Below are positions 25,095 to 32,013 of a DNA stretch of 32,013 nt, in pieces. Under the pieces are notes generated by a model. The model saw nothing but the letters and a program-made list of their open reading frames with translations, was not told where the DNA came from and did no database searches. How positions within the stretch are numbered: position 1 is the stretch's first letter; the number at the start of each line of letters is the position of its first letter. Where the stretch lies: the NCBI GenBank assembly GCA_028288285.1, contig JAQBNZ010000198.1, positions 1 through 32,013 on the forward strand, given 5' to 3'. This DNA is from Mucilaginibacter sp. GTDB taxonomy: Bacteria; Bacteroidota; Bacteroidia; Sphingobacteriales; Sphingobacteriaceae. The position numbers and the translations under genes were made by a program.

Positions 25095-25502
25095 ATGGAA
25101 GGTAATTATTTACAGGATAAAGCGATAAAGAAAAAGTCGGCGGTTAAAGTTGTTTGGGTATTTGTTTTTTTTGGAATAGCATTTGCTTTCTTTTTAGCTA
25201 AGTTTGCCATGTCGGGTTCAATTAGTTCCTTTAATGGCTTGCCTGATAGTGATATTGCATATACTGTTGCAAAAGAATATATAACACCAACTGTATTATC
25301 ACCATCAAGCCTCAAGTTTTCTGATGATGAATACAAGTTTGCTAAAAAATCAGATTCGGTGTATGTTATCAAATCATTTTACACGGCCAGCGATGGAAAC
25401 GGTGATGCAGTAAAAACTAATTTTACTATCACTTTAAAATATAATGGCGGGCATGCCGAAAGTAGTAATAGCTGGACGATGCTTGACCTTAACCAGAACT
25501 AA
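25095..25502 (+). CDS. Small single-pass membrane protein of unknown function
   Basis: A 135-residue protein. A Lys-rich cytoplasmic N terminus (residues 1-18) is followed by one strong membrane segment (about 19-41, VVWVFVFFGIAFAFFLAKF), then a polar external domain of about 95 residues. The domain has a SPSSLKFSDDEYKFAKKSDSVYVIKSF-like stretch with repeated aromatic residues, suggesting a compact beta domain. I do not recognise the family with confidence; proteins that sense or bind something at the outer face of the inner membrane often have this layout. It is followed after 23 bp by an OsmC gene on the same strand, probably in one transcript. Confidence 0.7.
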   Translation: MEGNYLQDKAIKKKSAVKVVWVFVFFGIAFAFFLAKFAMSGSISSFNGLPDSDIAYTVAKEYITPTVLSPSSLKFSDDEYKFAKKSDSVYVIKSFYTASDGNGDAVKTNFTITLKYNGGHAESSNSWTMLDLNQN

Positions 25503-25525
25503 TAAAAGTTCCATCATGTAATTTC

Positions 25526-25933
25526 ATGGAAATTAATAACGATTTAATAGCCACAGCCAGCGCTAAAATTGGGCGTATACAATACCAAACTATTGTTAAC
25601 AGCAGCAATCATACCTTAATTTCAGATGAACCTATAGAAGAAGGTGGAATGGATACCGGTATGTCGCCTTACGGGTTGTTACTGGCCAGCCTGGCCAGCT
25701 GTACGGTTATTACTTTAAGAATGTACATAAACCGTAAAATGTGGACGATAGATGAGATTGGTGTTAGTTTGGAATTGAGTAAAACAGAAAAGGGTGTTCA
25801 CATTGATAGCAAACTTAGCTTTACCGGGGAATTAAATGACGAACAAAGAAAGAGATTAATAACTATTGCCGATGCCTGCCCTATTCATAAAATATTGGTA
25901 GGCAATATAGAGATATATACTTCCTTACAATAA
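25526..25933 (+). CDS. OsmC-family protein
   Basis: A 135-residue member of the OsmC/Ohr superfamily. The two cysteines expected in thiol peroxidases are Cys59 (LASLASCTVITLRMY) and Cys118 (ADACPIHKIL). The segment GMSPYGLLLASLASC is the usual helix before the first cysteine, and CPIH is typical of the OsmC-like group rather than Ohr. It would reduce organic hydroperoxides or react with thiols; the substrate is unknown. It lies 23 bp after the small membrane protein gene and 7 bp before the convergent TetR gene. It is distinct from the OsmC beside metZ. Confidence 0.88.
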   Translation: MEINNDLIATASAKIGRIQYQTIVNSSNHTLISDEPIEEGGMDTGMSPYGLLLASLASCTVITLRMYINRKMWTIDEIGVSLELSKTEKGVHIDSKLSFTGELNDEQRKRLITIADACPIHKILVGNIEIYTSLQ

Positions 25934-25940
25934 GTAAGCT

Positions 25941-26555
25941 TTATTGTAATCCTTTAACAAAAATATCTATCAGCAGCAGGCGCTTATCGTGTATCTCGTC
26001 TAAATGTTCTTTGCGTGGAAAGTTAGCTTTCTTTTGCGGCATTGAACCCACTTTTATACCATGTAAAGCATCCAGGAAAACATCAACAATATCTGCCGGA
26101 TTTTGAACCGGCCTTATATGGCCTTTTTCGGCTTCAGAGTTTATAGCACTTATTAATAGCTTGGTTTCGGCCTCACGTATCTGTGTAATTATCCCCCAAA
26201 TTGTATCGGGCAGGTTTTGCTCGTTTATTCTGAAAAAATCAAAGAAATTATAGTTGTTTACAATAAAATCATGATGAGTGTTCACCTGAAACAGAAATGC
26301 ATCATGCAGGTCGGTAATATTATTAAATTTATCTTCAAATAGCTTCAGGTAATCATTAGCCAGTTTGCGCATTACAGCTATATAAAGCTCACTTTTATCA
26401 GGGAAATAATAATATAGCAATGCCTTTGACATAGATAGGTCACCCGCTATTTCATTCATGGTTGTTTTTGAATAACCATAATGCAAAAAACGTTGGTGCG
26501 ATGCCTCTAAAATTCTTTCGCGCTTTATATCCTGCTGATCAATACCTGCACTCAT
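25941..26555 (-). CDS. TetR/AcrR-family transcriptional regulator
   Basis: A 204-residue regulator. The N-terminal helix-turn-helix is clear (about residues 12-58: RERILEASHQRFLHYGYSKT, MNEIAGDLSMSKALLYYYF, DKSELY), followed by an all-helical ligand domain. TetR proteins usually repress a neighbouring operon and release DNA on binding a small molecule. Candidate targets are its own gene, the divergent membrane protein gene (215-bp shared upstream region) and the RND efflux genes about 0.9 kb away on the same strand. A TetR-sized palindrome lies at 26618-26636. The link to the efflux pump is inference. Confidence 0.92.
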   Translation of the reverse strand: MSAGIDQQDIKRERILEASHQRFLHYGYSKTTMNEIAGDLSMSKALLYYYFPDKSELYIAVMRKLANDYLKLFEDKFNNITDLHDAFLFQVNTHHDFIVNNYNFFDFFRINEQNLPDTIWGIITQIREAETKLLISAINSEAEKGHIRPVQNPADIVDVFLDALHGIKVGSMPQKKANFPRKEHLDEIHDKRLLLIDIFVKGLQ

Positions 26556-26617
26556 TTATTTAATGAAAATTTAAAAAGTTAAATATCCTGACTTTTTTAA
26601 CAAATCTATCAATTTTC

Positions 26618-26636
26618 CAGTTTAAATGTAAAACTG
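26618..26636. promoter_or_regulatory. Candidate TetR operator palindrome
   Basis: CAGTTT (26618-26623) and AAACTG (26631-26636) are perfect inverted halves separated by AAATGTA. They sit 63 bp upstream of the TetR start and 135 bp upstream of the divergent gene. Size and layout fit a TetR-type operator, but a 6-bp half-site in AT-rich sequence is weak evidence. Confidence 0.3.
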
Positions 26637-26770
26637 ACCCAAAAAGATGAAATTCAAATGGTAATTAAGTGTTTAGCAATGTTGCCAATTACTTATACGT
26701 ATCTCAGATTAAAAACATAAAATCAATAAGTAATTAGTGTTGTTATAATTATTTAACTAAACTAAAGTCT

Positions 26771-27307
26771 ATGAAACTACACGAGGACAATACACTTAGC
26801 GTGTTGGGAAGCGCTATTGGTAAAGGCCTGTTAGCGGGTATAGCCGCTACAGCCGTTATGACGCTATCACAGATGATAGAAATGAAGATTACCAAAAGAG
26901 AACCAAGCGATGCTACTATTAAGGTGGCAGAAGATACCGCCGGAGCTAAACCCGCTACTGAGGATGATAAACAAAAACTTTCGCAAGAATTACACTGGTC
27001 ATATGGTACAGCATGGGGTGTTGCCCGCGGATTAATTGGCCTTACCGGTTTAAAAGGATTGCCTGCCACTCTGGTACATTTTGGAGCCGTTTGGGGCACT
27101 GCCTTAATTATGTTGCCTAAGCATAATGCCGCCAAACCAATTAACGAGCAGGAACCAAAAGAAATTGCCATTGATGTATTACACCACAGCATTTATGCAA
27201 TAACAGCCGGTATAGTGTACGATGCACTTGACGCAGGTGGTAAACATGAAAGGAAGCTAACCGGTATAGCTAAAAGCTTGAAAAGCCTTATTAAGAAGTA
27301 TAAATAA
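26771..27307 (+). CDS. Small membrane protein, DUF1440-like, function unknown
   Basis: A 178-residue protein with three likely membrane segments: about 15-33 (AIGKGLLAGIAATAVMTLS), about 97-117 (LPATLVHFGAVWGTALIMLP) and about 138-155 (HHSIYAITAGIVYDAL). A polar loop with many Glu and Lys (about 40-75) lies between the first two. The Gly-rich first segment and the overall layout recall DUF1440 membrane proteins, but I give this only moderate weight. It is divergent from the TetR gene and may be under its control. The gene ends just before a palindromic repeat and a strong terminator. Confidence 0.7.
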   Translation: MKLHEDNTLSVLGSAIGKGLLAGIAATAVMTLSQMIEMKITKREPSDATIKVAEDTAGAKPATEDDKQKLSQELHWSYGTAWGVARGLIGLTGLKGLPATLVHFGAVWGTALIMLPKHNAAKPINEQEPKEIAIDVLHHSIYAITAGIVYDALDAGGKHERKLTGIAKSLKSLIKKYK

Positions 27308-27313
27308 GGATAA

Positions 27314-27340
27314 AGTCGCTCGGCAGGGAACCAAGCGACT
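27314..27340. repeat. Third copy of the GTCRCTCGGC palindrome family
   Basis: AGTCGCTCGG pairs with CCAAGCGACT around CAGGGAA, with one A-C mismatch. It is the same family as the two copies at 17080-17103 and 17174-17197 and lies 6 bp after the stop of the small membrane protein gene, 17 bp before the terminator. Confidence 0.65.
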
Positions 27341-27357
27341 GCAAGGGGACACATCAA

Positions 27358-27396
27358 ATAAAAGAGCCGCATAGTTTAACTATGCGGCTCTTTTAT
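27358..27396. terminator. Bidirectional rho-independent terminator
   Basis: ATAAAAGAGCCGCATAG pairs perfectly with CTATGCGGCTCTTTTAT around TTTAA. The T/A-rich flanks give a U-run in both directions. It separates the plus-strand membrane protein gene from the minus-strand RND permease gene, whose stop is 17 bp away. Confidence 0.92.
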
Positions 27397-27412
27397 TTGT
27401 AATGCTTAAAGC

Positions 27413-30400
27413 TTATGCTTCGGCTACTTCTAATTGTTCTGGTTCTTTTACTTTTTCTTTTTTGCCAAAGAAATAGTTTTTCATGTTAACACGGATGATA
27501 TACATACATGGTACCAGTATTAAAGTAATAATTGTGGCGAAGCCTAAACCAAAGATCATTGTCCACGCTAATGGGCCCCAGAAGGCCACGTTATCACCAC
27601 CAAAGTGAATGTGTGGTTGAAAATGGGTAAACAAGCCAACAAAATCAATGTTAAAGCCTACTGCCAAAGGTATTAAACCTAATATGGCTGCAGTAGCAGT
27701 TAAAAGTACCGGTGTCATACGAGTATGGCCGGCCTCAACAACCGCATCATGCAGGTTTACACCCTGCTCTATCAGCATATCGGTAAACTCTACCAGTAAT
27801 ATACCGTTACGTACCACTACCCCCGCCAGTGCTATAATACCAATACCCGTCATTACTATAGCCATGGTCATTCCAAAAATACTTACACCCAGGAACACGC
27901 CAATGATACTCAAGAATATCTCGCTGATAATAATAAACGTTTTACCTATTGAGTTAAACTGTATCATCAGGATAATTAATATTAAACCAAATGATGTTGC
28001 CATTGCTCCAGCCAGAAAGTTTACAGCTTCCATCTGGTCTTCCTGGCCGCCACCTTGCCTAATGATAATACTTTCATCCTTATTAAAGTTTTTAATAGCT
28101 CTTAAAATATTGGCGTTCACATCGTTGGGATTATAAGGTTTTATAACGCTTGAGCCCAATGTTAGTACCCTGCGTTGTTGCTTACGCTTAATGTTACTGA
28201 AAGTATTGGTATACCTGATATCAGTAAAGGCAGATATAGGCACCTGGCGTATAGCACCACCGGTAGCTAAATCACGGTAGGTTATTTTTAAGTTACGCAA
28301 TTCATCAATATTACCACGCTGCTCGGCCATGGCCCTCACTTTTATCTGGTAATCATCCTCTTTCGTATTCCTGAAATCGGCTGCTTTAGCACCAAATATG
28401 GCGGTACCCAAATTCTGGTTTATTTGTGAAGTGCTTATACCTTCTCGGTTTGCCCTTTCACGGTCAATATCAAATACAATATCCGGCTTGTCGTTTTGCA
28501 CGTCGGCCACAAGGTTTTCAATACCGGCAATATTTTGTTTATCAAGGTAAGTTTTTAAACGGCTACCTGTTTTTACCAGCGAATCTAAATTATCACCAAT
28601 AATTTCAATACTGATATCTTTTTGCACCGGTGGACCGCCGGCCTCTTGCGCCACAGCAATTTTAACACCCGGCAAGCCTTGTACCGCTTTACGGATATTA
28701 GTTAAAACAGCTTTAGTATCCTTGCCTTTCCGTTTGCCAAATTCAACAAAGGCAACAGTTACTTTACCTTTGTTCTGGTAATCGCCCTGGTCTTCATCCT
28801 GCGGATCTGTAACACCTTTTGTAACGTTTGATATAATAGACGATACAATGTCTTTATCAGACTCAACTACTTTAGCTACCCTTTGTTCTATTTTCTTGGT
28901 TACCTCGTTGGTGGTAGCCTGGTCTGTACCTATTGGCAAGGTAATGTACACATAGGCAAAGTTAGGATCGCCAGATGGAAAAAATACTGGTGTTTTACCT
29001 ATTGTTACTAACAACACAATCGACAGAAAAAATAATCCAAACGTGCCTGCTAACATAGTAAGCGGTCTTTGTACAGCTTTTTCCAACAATGTGGCATACC
29101 ATTGTTGGAATTTTGGCCATGCATTGTTCTGGAACCTGTCTATCACTTTTAACAGGAAGAAGTGGTTAAGCAGGTATAATACCATAATTAAAGCCACAAA
29201 ATTACCTATACCTATATTTATCCAGTAACCAACAGCGGCTGCTATTGCCAAATAGATCATAGCGCGTTTGGTTGGTTTATCAAATTTTGGATTATCATGC
29301 TCACCTTTATGGTGTGGTTTCATAAAATCAACCGCGAATACCGGGTTCATAATATAGGCCACAACTAACGATGCCAATAAGGTAATAATAAGCGTTATTG
29401 GTAAAAAGAACATAAACTCGCCTATTATACTATTCCAGAAAGCTAATGGTACAAACGGTGCCAGTGTTGTCATGGTACCTGAAAATACCGGTAAAAACAC
29501 CTCGCCTGCAGCAATTTTAGCGGCTTCTTTAATTGGCACCCTGCCGTTGTCAAAAATACGGTGCGTGTTCTCAATCACCACAATGGCATCATCTACCACA
29601 ATACCCAAGGCAAGCAGGAACGAGAACAGCACAATCATATTTAATGTAAACCCTATCCATGGCATTACCATAAATGCGATAAAGCAGGATAACGGTACTG
29701 ATAGCGCCACAAATATGGCGTTGGTAGTACCCATAAAAAACATGAGGATAACAGTTACCAGTATGAAACCAATAATGATGGTATTGATCAAATCATTAAG
29801 GGTTGTACGCGTTTTATCAGACTGATCTCCGGTTACGGTAATATTTAATCCTTTAGGGAAAACGCTTTTCTGTTTTGCCTTAATCAGTTCATTTATTTTA
29901 TCTGACGCCTGAATAAGGTTTTCGCCCGCTCTTTTACTTACGTTAAGTGTAATTACATTTTTAAATTTCGAATTTTCGGGCGTTTTTAAACGGGCGTAGC
30001 TCTCCTGCTCTAAAAATGCATCTTTAACTTCGGCAATGTCACGTAAATAAACGGCCTGGCCCTTAGGGTTCCTGATAGCCATTGCAGCTACCTCATCGGC
30101 ACTTTTAAAATCTTGCTTAATATCAATACTCCGTCGAACACCATCGGTTTTAATTGTACCGGCAGATGATAAAATGTTTTCGTTACCAACAGCCTGTATA
30201 ATGTCGTTAAAGCTTATCTGTGCTGCTGCCATTTTATTCATGTCGACATTGATCTGTATCTCCGGCGTTAAGGCACCCACCTCATCTACTTTTGAGATCT
30301 CCTTAAAACTTTCAATATCATCCTTTAAAACATCGGCATACTCTTTTAAACGCTTCAGGTCATAATCGCCAGAAATGTTGATGTACAGAATTGGCAAATC

Positions 30401-30832
30401 AGCAATATTAACATCTGATACAACAGGCTCTTTAAAATTATTGTCGTTTTGCGGCAAATCCTGCTTGGCTTTATCAACCGCATCCTGCACATCTATCTTT
30501 GCATCTTTTATCTTTACGTTGGCCTGAAATTCTGCCGTAATAATAGATACGTTCTGCACCGAATTGGATGTTACTTTTTTAAGGCCCTTAAGAGATTTTA
30601 GCTTCTTCTCTAATTGCCTGGTAACCAAGTTCTCTACGTTTTGGGGCGATTGTCCCAAAAATGTTGTTGTGATAAATATTTTCGGTATCTCTATATCCGG
30701 AAAGTTTTCTTTCGGCAGGTTATTATAGCTTACCAAACCTAATGCAGTGATCAAAAATATGAGCACGTAAATGGCGGTTTTGTTATCTATGGCCCAGCTT
30801 GAGGGGCCAAATTCTTTCTTTAGATCTTTCAT
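27413..30832 (-). CDS. RND-family efflux permease
   Basis: A 1139-residue inner membrane transporter with the usual two-fold layout: a membrane segment near residue 20, a large periplasmic loop, membrane segments about 345-560, a second periplasmic loop (about 635-905) and a final membrane block to about 1115. The proton-relay pair Asp414-Asp415 lies in LGIVVDDAIVVIENTHR, as in AcrB. The middle of the protein has an extra stretch (KPHHKGEHDNPKFDKPTKRA, about 510-530) and two extra hydrophobic segments (about 530-565), longer than AcrB. It exports drugs, bile-salt-like compounds or metabolites; metal-type (HME) signatures are not obvious. It lies 24 bp after the adaptor gene, so both are one operon, with the outer membrane channel probably just beyond the window. 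Confidence 0.94.
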   Translation of the reverse strand: MKDLKKEFGPSSWAIDNKTAIYVLIFLITALGLVSYNNLPKENFPDIEIPKIFITTTFLGQSPQNVENLVTRQLEKKLKSLKGLKKVTSNSVQNVSIITAEFQANVKIKDAKIDVQDAVDKAKQDLPQNDNNFKEPVVSDVNIADLPILYINISGDYDLKRLKEYADVLKDDIESFKEISKVDEVGALTPEIQINVDMNKMAAAQISFNDIIQAVGNENILSSAGTIKTDGVRRSIDIKQDFKSADEVAAMAIRNPKGQAVYLRDIAEVKDAFLEQESYARLKTPENSKFKNVITLNVSKRAGENLIQASDKINELIKAKQKSVFPKGLNITVTGDQSDKTRTTLNDLINTIIIGFILVTVILMFFMGTTNAIFVALSVPLSCFIAFMVMPWIGFTLNMIVLFSFLLALGIVVDDAIVVIENTHRIFDNGRVPIKEAAKIAAGEVFLPVFSGTMTTLAPFVPLAFWNSIIGEFMFFLPITLIITLLASLVVAYIMNPVFAVDFMKPHHKGEHDNPKFDKPTKRAMIYLAIAAAVGYWINIGIGNFVALIMVLYLLNHFFLLKVIDRFQNNAWPKFQQWYATLLEKAVQRPLTMLAGTFGLFFLSIVLLVTIGKTPVFFPSGDPNFAYVYITLPIGTDQATTNEVTKKIEQRVAKVVESDKDIVSSIISNVTKGVTDPQDEDQGDYQNKGKVTVAFVEFGKRKGKDTKAVLTNIRKAVQGLPGVKIAVAQEAGGPPVQKDISIEIIGDNLDSLVKTGSRLKTYLDKQNIAGIENLVADVQNDKPDIVFDIDRERANREGISTSQINQNLGTAIFGAKAADFRNTKEDDYQIKVRAMAEQRGNIDELRNLKITYRDLATGGAIRQVPISAFTDIRYTNTFSNIKRKQQRRVLTLGSSVIKPYNPNDVNANILRAIKNFNKDESIIIRQGGGQEDQMEAVNFLAGAMATSFGLILIILMIQFNSIGKTFIIISEIFLSIIGVFLGVSIFGMTMAIVMTGIGIIALAGVVVRNGILLVEFTDMLIEQGVNLHDAVVEAGHTRMTPVLLTATAAILGLIPLAVGFNIDFVGLFTHFQPHIHFGGDNVAFWGPLAWTMIFGLGFATIITLILVPCMYIIRVNMKNYFFGKKEKVKEPEQLEVAEA

Positions 30833-30856
30833 ATGTAATAGATCAGATTGTTAAAA

Positions 30857-31960
30857 TTAATTTGCAGACTGTAAAACCTTTACCTTATCGCCATCTTCAA
30901 TATCTGCAGCGCCCTCGGTAATTAATTGTTCGCCAGCCTTTAAGCCAGATAACACCTCAGATTGGCCCCCATAAGTAGTGCCAATTTTAATGGCTTTACG
31001 CTTAGCTGTGCCATTTTCGTTCACAAATACGTAGTCGCCTTCTTCTGATTTCTGAACTGCTCTTACAGGAACCACTATAGCGTTTGTTTTTGAATAGTTA
31101 GCTATTTTAATAATAGCCGTCATGTTAGGGCGAAGCGTTTTGCGTACAGGTAACTTAACTTCTACCGCGAAACTACGTGAAGTAGGATCAATAGCTTTAG
31201 CTGCAAAAGTTACTTTAGTGATTATAGAATCTTTAGCATCAGGTACTAAAATTTTAACCACATTACCTGTTCCTACAGTGCCCGCATATGTTTCAGGAAC
31301 ATCAGCCTTAACTTTTAAAACATCAGCATTAACAATACGTATACCTGTAGTACCCGGCTGTGCAACCTGGCCCAGCTTAAGATCCATTTGATCAATAGTA
31401 CCATTTATAGGGGATGTAATACGATACAAGTTTGCCTGCGAGCGTAAAGCAGCTAATGCTTTTTTGCTTGACTGTAAGTTAGTTTGAGCTTGTAAGAACT
31501 GCACTTCGGTACCAATTTTCTGATCCCAAAGATTTTTCTGGCGCTGATATAAAGTTTGGTTTAAACTAACCTGTGCTTCGGTCTGCGCTATGTTTTGTTG
31601 CATTACACTATTATCCAACTGTACTAAAACCTGGCCTTGTGATACATGCTGGCCCGGCTTTACATATATTGCTGTAATAGTACCCGGTGATTGCGGGTAA
31701 GCAATAACGTTATCCTGCGCATCAATTTTACCTTGTATTTGTATATAGTTAATAAACGAACCGGCTTTAACTTCAATTGTGCTAACATCAGTAGTTTTTG
31801 CAACTTCTGTAGTACCAACTTCTGCCTGCAGTTTTATGATCTTGGCATTTATGTCTTGCTGCTGCTTTTGCAGATCGGCAAGCTCTGTTTTTTTATCTAT
31901 CGGTTTACTTGAGCATGCTGCCAAAAGTAATATTACCGGTATGTATAATAATTTTTTCAT
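30857..31960 (-). CDS. Efflux periplasmic adaptor lipoprotein (membrane fusion protein)
   Basis: A 367-residue adaptor. The lipoprotein signal ends in LAAC with Cys16 as the lipidated residue, so it is tethered to a membrane. Next come a coiled-coil stretch (about 24-47), the first lipoyl half with IYVKPGQHVSQGQVLVQLDN (about 94-113), a helical hairpin (about 114-170), the second lipoyl half SPINGTIDQMDLKLGQVAQP (about 178-197), a beta-barrel and the membrane-proximal domain ending GLKAGEQLITEGAADIEDGD. It joins the RND permease to an outer membrane channel. Upstream, on the minus strand, an in-frame stop (31995-31993) after AYGRIQ might be the end of that channel gene, but six residues are too few to call. 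Confidence 0.93.
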   Translation of the reverse strand: MKKLLYIPVILLLAACSSKPIDKKTELADLQKQQQDINAKIIKLQAEVGTTEVAKTTDVSTIEVKAGSFINYIQIQGKIDAQDNVIAYPQSPGTITAIYVKPGQHVSQGQVLVQLDNSVMQQNIAQTEAQVSLNQTLYQRQKNLWDQKIGTEVQFLQAQTNLQSSKKALAALRSQANLYRITSPINGTIDQMDLKLGQVAQPGTTGIRIVNADVLKVKADVPETYAGTVGTGNVVKILVPDAKDSIITKVTFAAKAIDPTSRSFAVEVKLPVRKTLRPNMTAIIKIANYSKTNAIVVPVRAVQKSEEGDYVFVNENGTAKRKAIKIGTTYGGQSEVLSGLKAGEQLITEGAADIEDGDKVKVLQSAN

Positions 31961-32013
31961 GTTGTTTATATATAGTGGGTTTAGTGTGTTTGTTATTGAA
32001 TTCTTCCGTATGC

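Noticed and set aside
26749-27192. 147-codon minus-strand ORF opposite the DUF1440-like gene
   Set aside because: Antisense shadow; the plus-strand frame has better start context, membrane segments and a terminator after it.
31993-32013. End of an upstream minus-strand gene (AYGRIQ then stop), possibly the TolC-type channel
   Set aside because: Only six residues are visible; the reading frame cannot be supported.
1-32013. Defence system, prophage, integrase, insertion sequence or secretion cluster
   Set aside because: No nuclease, transposase, integrase, phage or toxin-antitoxin signature appeared on either strand; nearly all ORFs with family resemblance are metabolic, envelope or transport genes.

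Overview
This window looks like chromosome of a Bacteroidota bacterium of the Sphingobacteriaceae type (Mucilaginibacter/Pedobacter-like). I infer this from the protein families, the AT-rich gene starts that mostly lack Shine-Dalgarno sequences, the arginine gene set with a carbamoyltransferase of the N-acylornithine type, and the many small palindromic repeats between genes. This is recognition from memory; no database search was run.

Layout. Positions 1-93 hold the small signal recognition particle RNA, followed by a YpdA-type flavoprotein. From about 1200 to 7576 lies an arginine biosynthesis operon: a promoter/operator-like palindrome, a 41-codon ORF with an Arg-Arg-Arg run (candidate attenuation leader), a GNAT acyltransferase, argG, a small cupin, argC, argD, an N-acylornithine carbamoyltransferase (argF') and a PaiB-like flavin protein. 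On the opposite strand follow a type II NADH dehydrogenase and a cation:proton antiporter (7566-10162). argB and proC form a second, separate unit (10495-12112). argE and argH are not in the window.

From 12192 to 12540 there are 3.6 copies of a 97-bp non-coding tandem repeat, each with two hairpins. Then come a secreted S9 prolyl-oligopeptidase-type peptidase, phosphoglycerate mutase, an acetate (SatP-type) transporter, an SRPBCC protein and an OmpA-like outer membrane protein. A minus-strand operon OsmC-metZ-MDMPI-like (19392-21874) handles sulfur and possibly thiol chemistry. It is followed by a small secreted protein, a DUF3052-DinB pair, a fused SpmA-SpmB membrane protein, a small membrane protein, a second OsmC, a TetR regulator, a small membrane protein and a tripartite efflux system (RND permease plus lipoprotein adaptor).

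How the genes work together. GNAT, ArgB, ArgC, ArgD, ArgF' and ArgG cover the route from glutamate to argininosuccinate, except removal of the N-acyl group. Residue 90 of ArgF' (Val) suggests N-succinyl rather than N-acetyl intermediates. I see no defence system, phage, integrase, insertion sequence, CRISPR array or tRNA. The most unusual items are the Arg-rich leader ORF, the tandem hairpin array at 12192-12540, and the cupin overlapped by both its neighbours inside the arginine operon.
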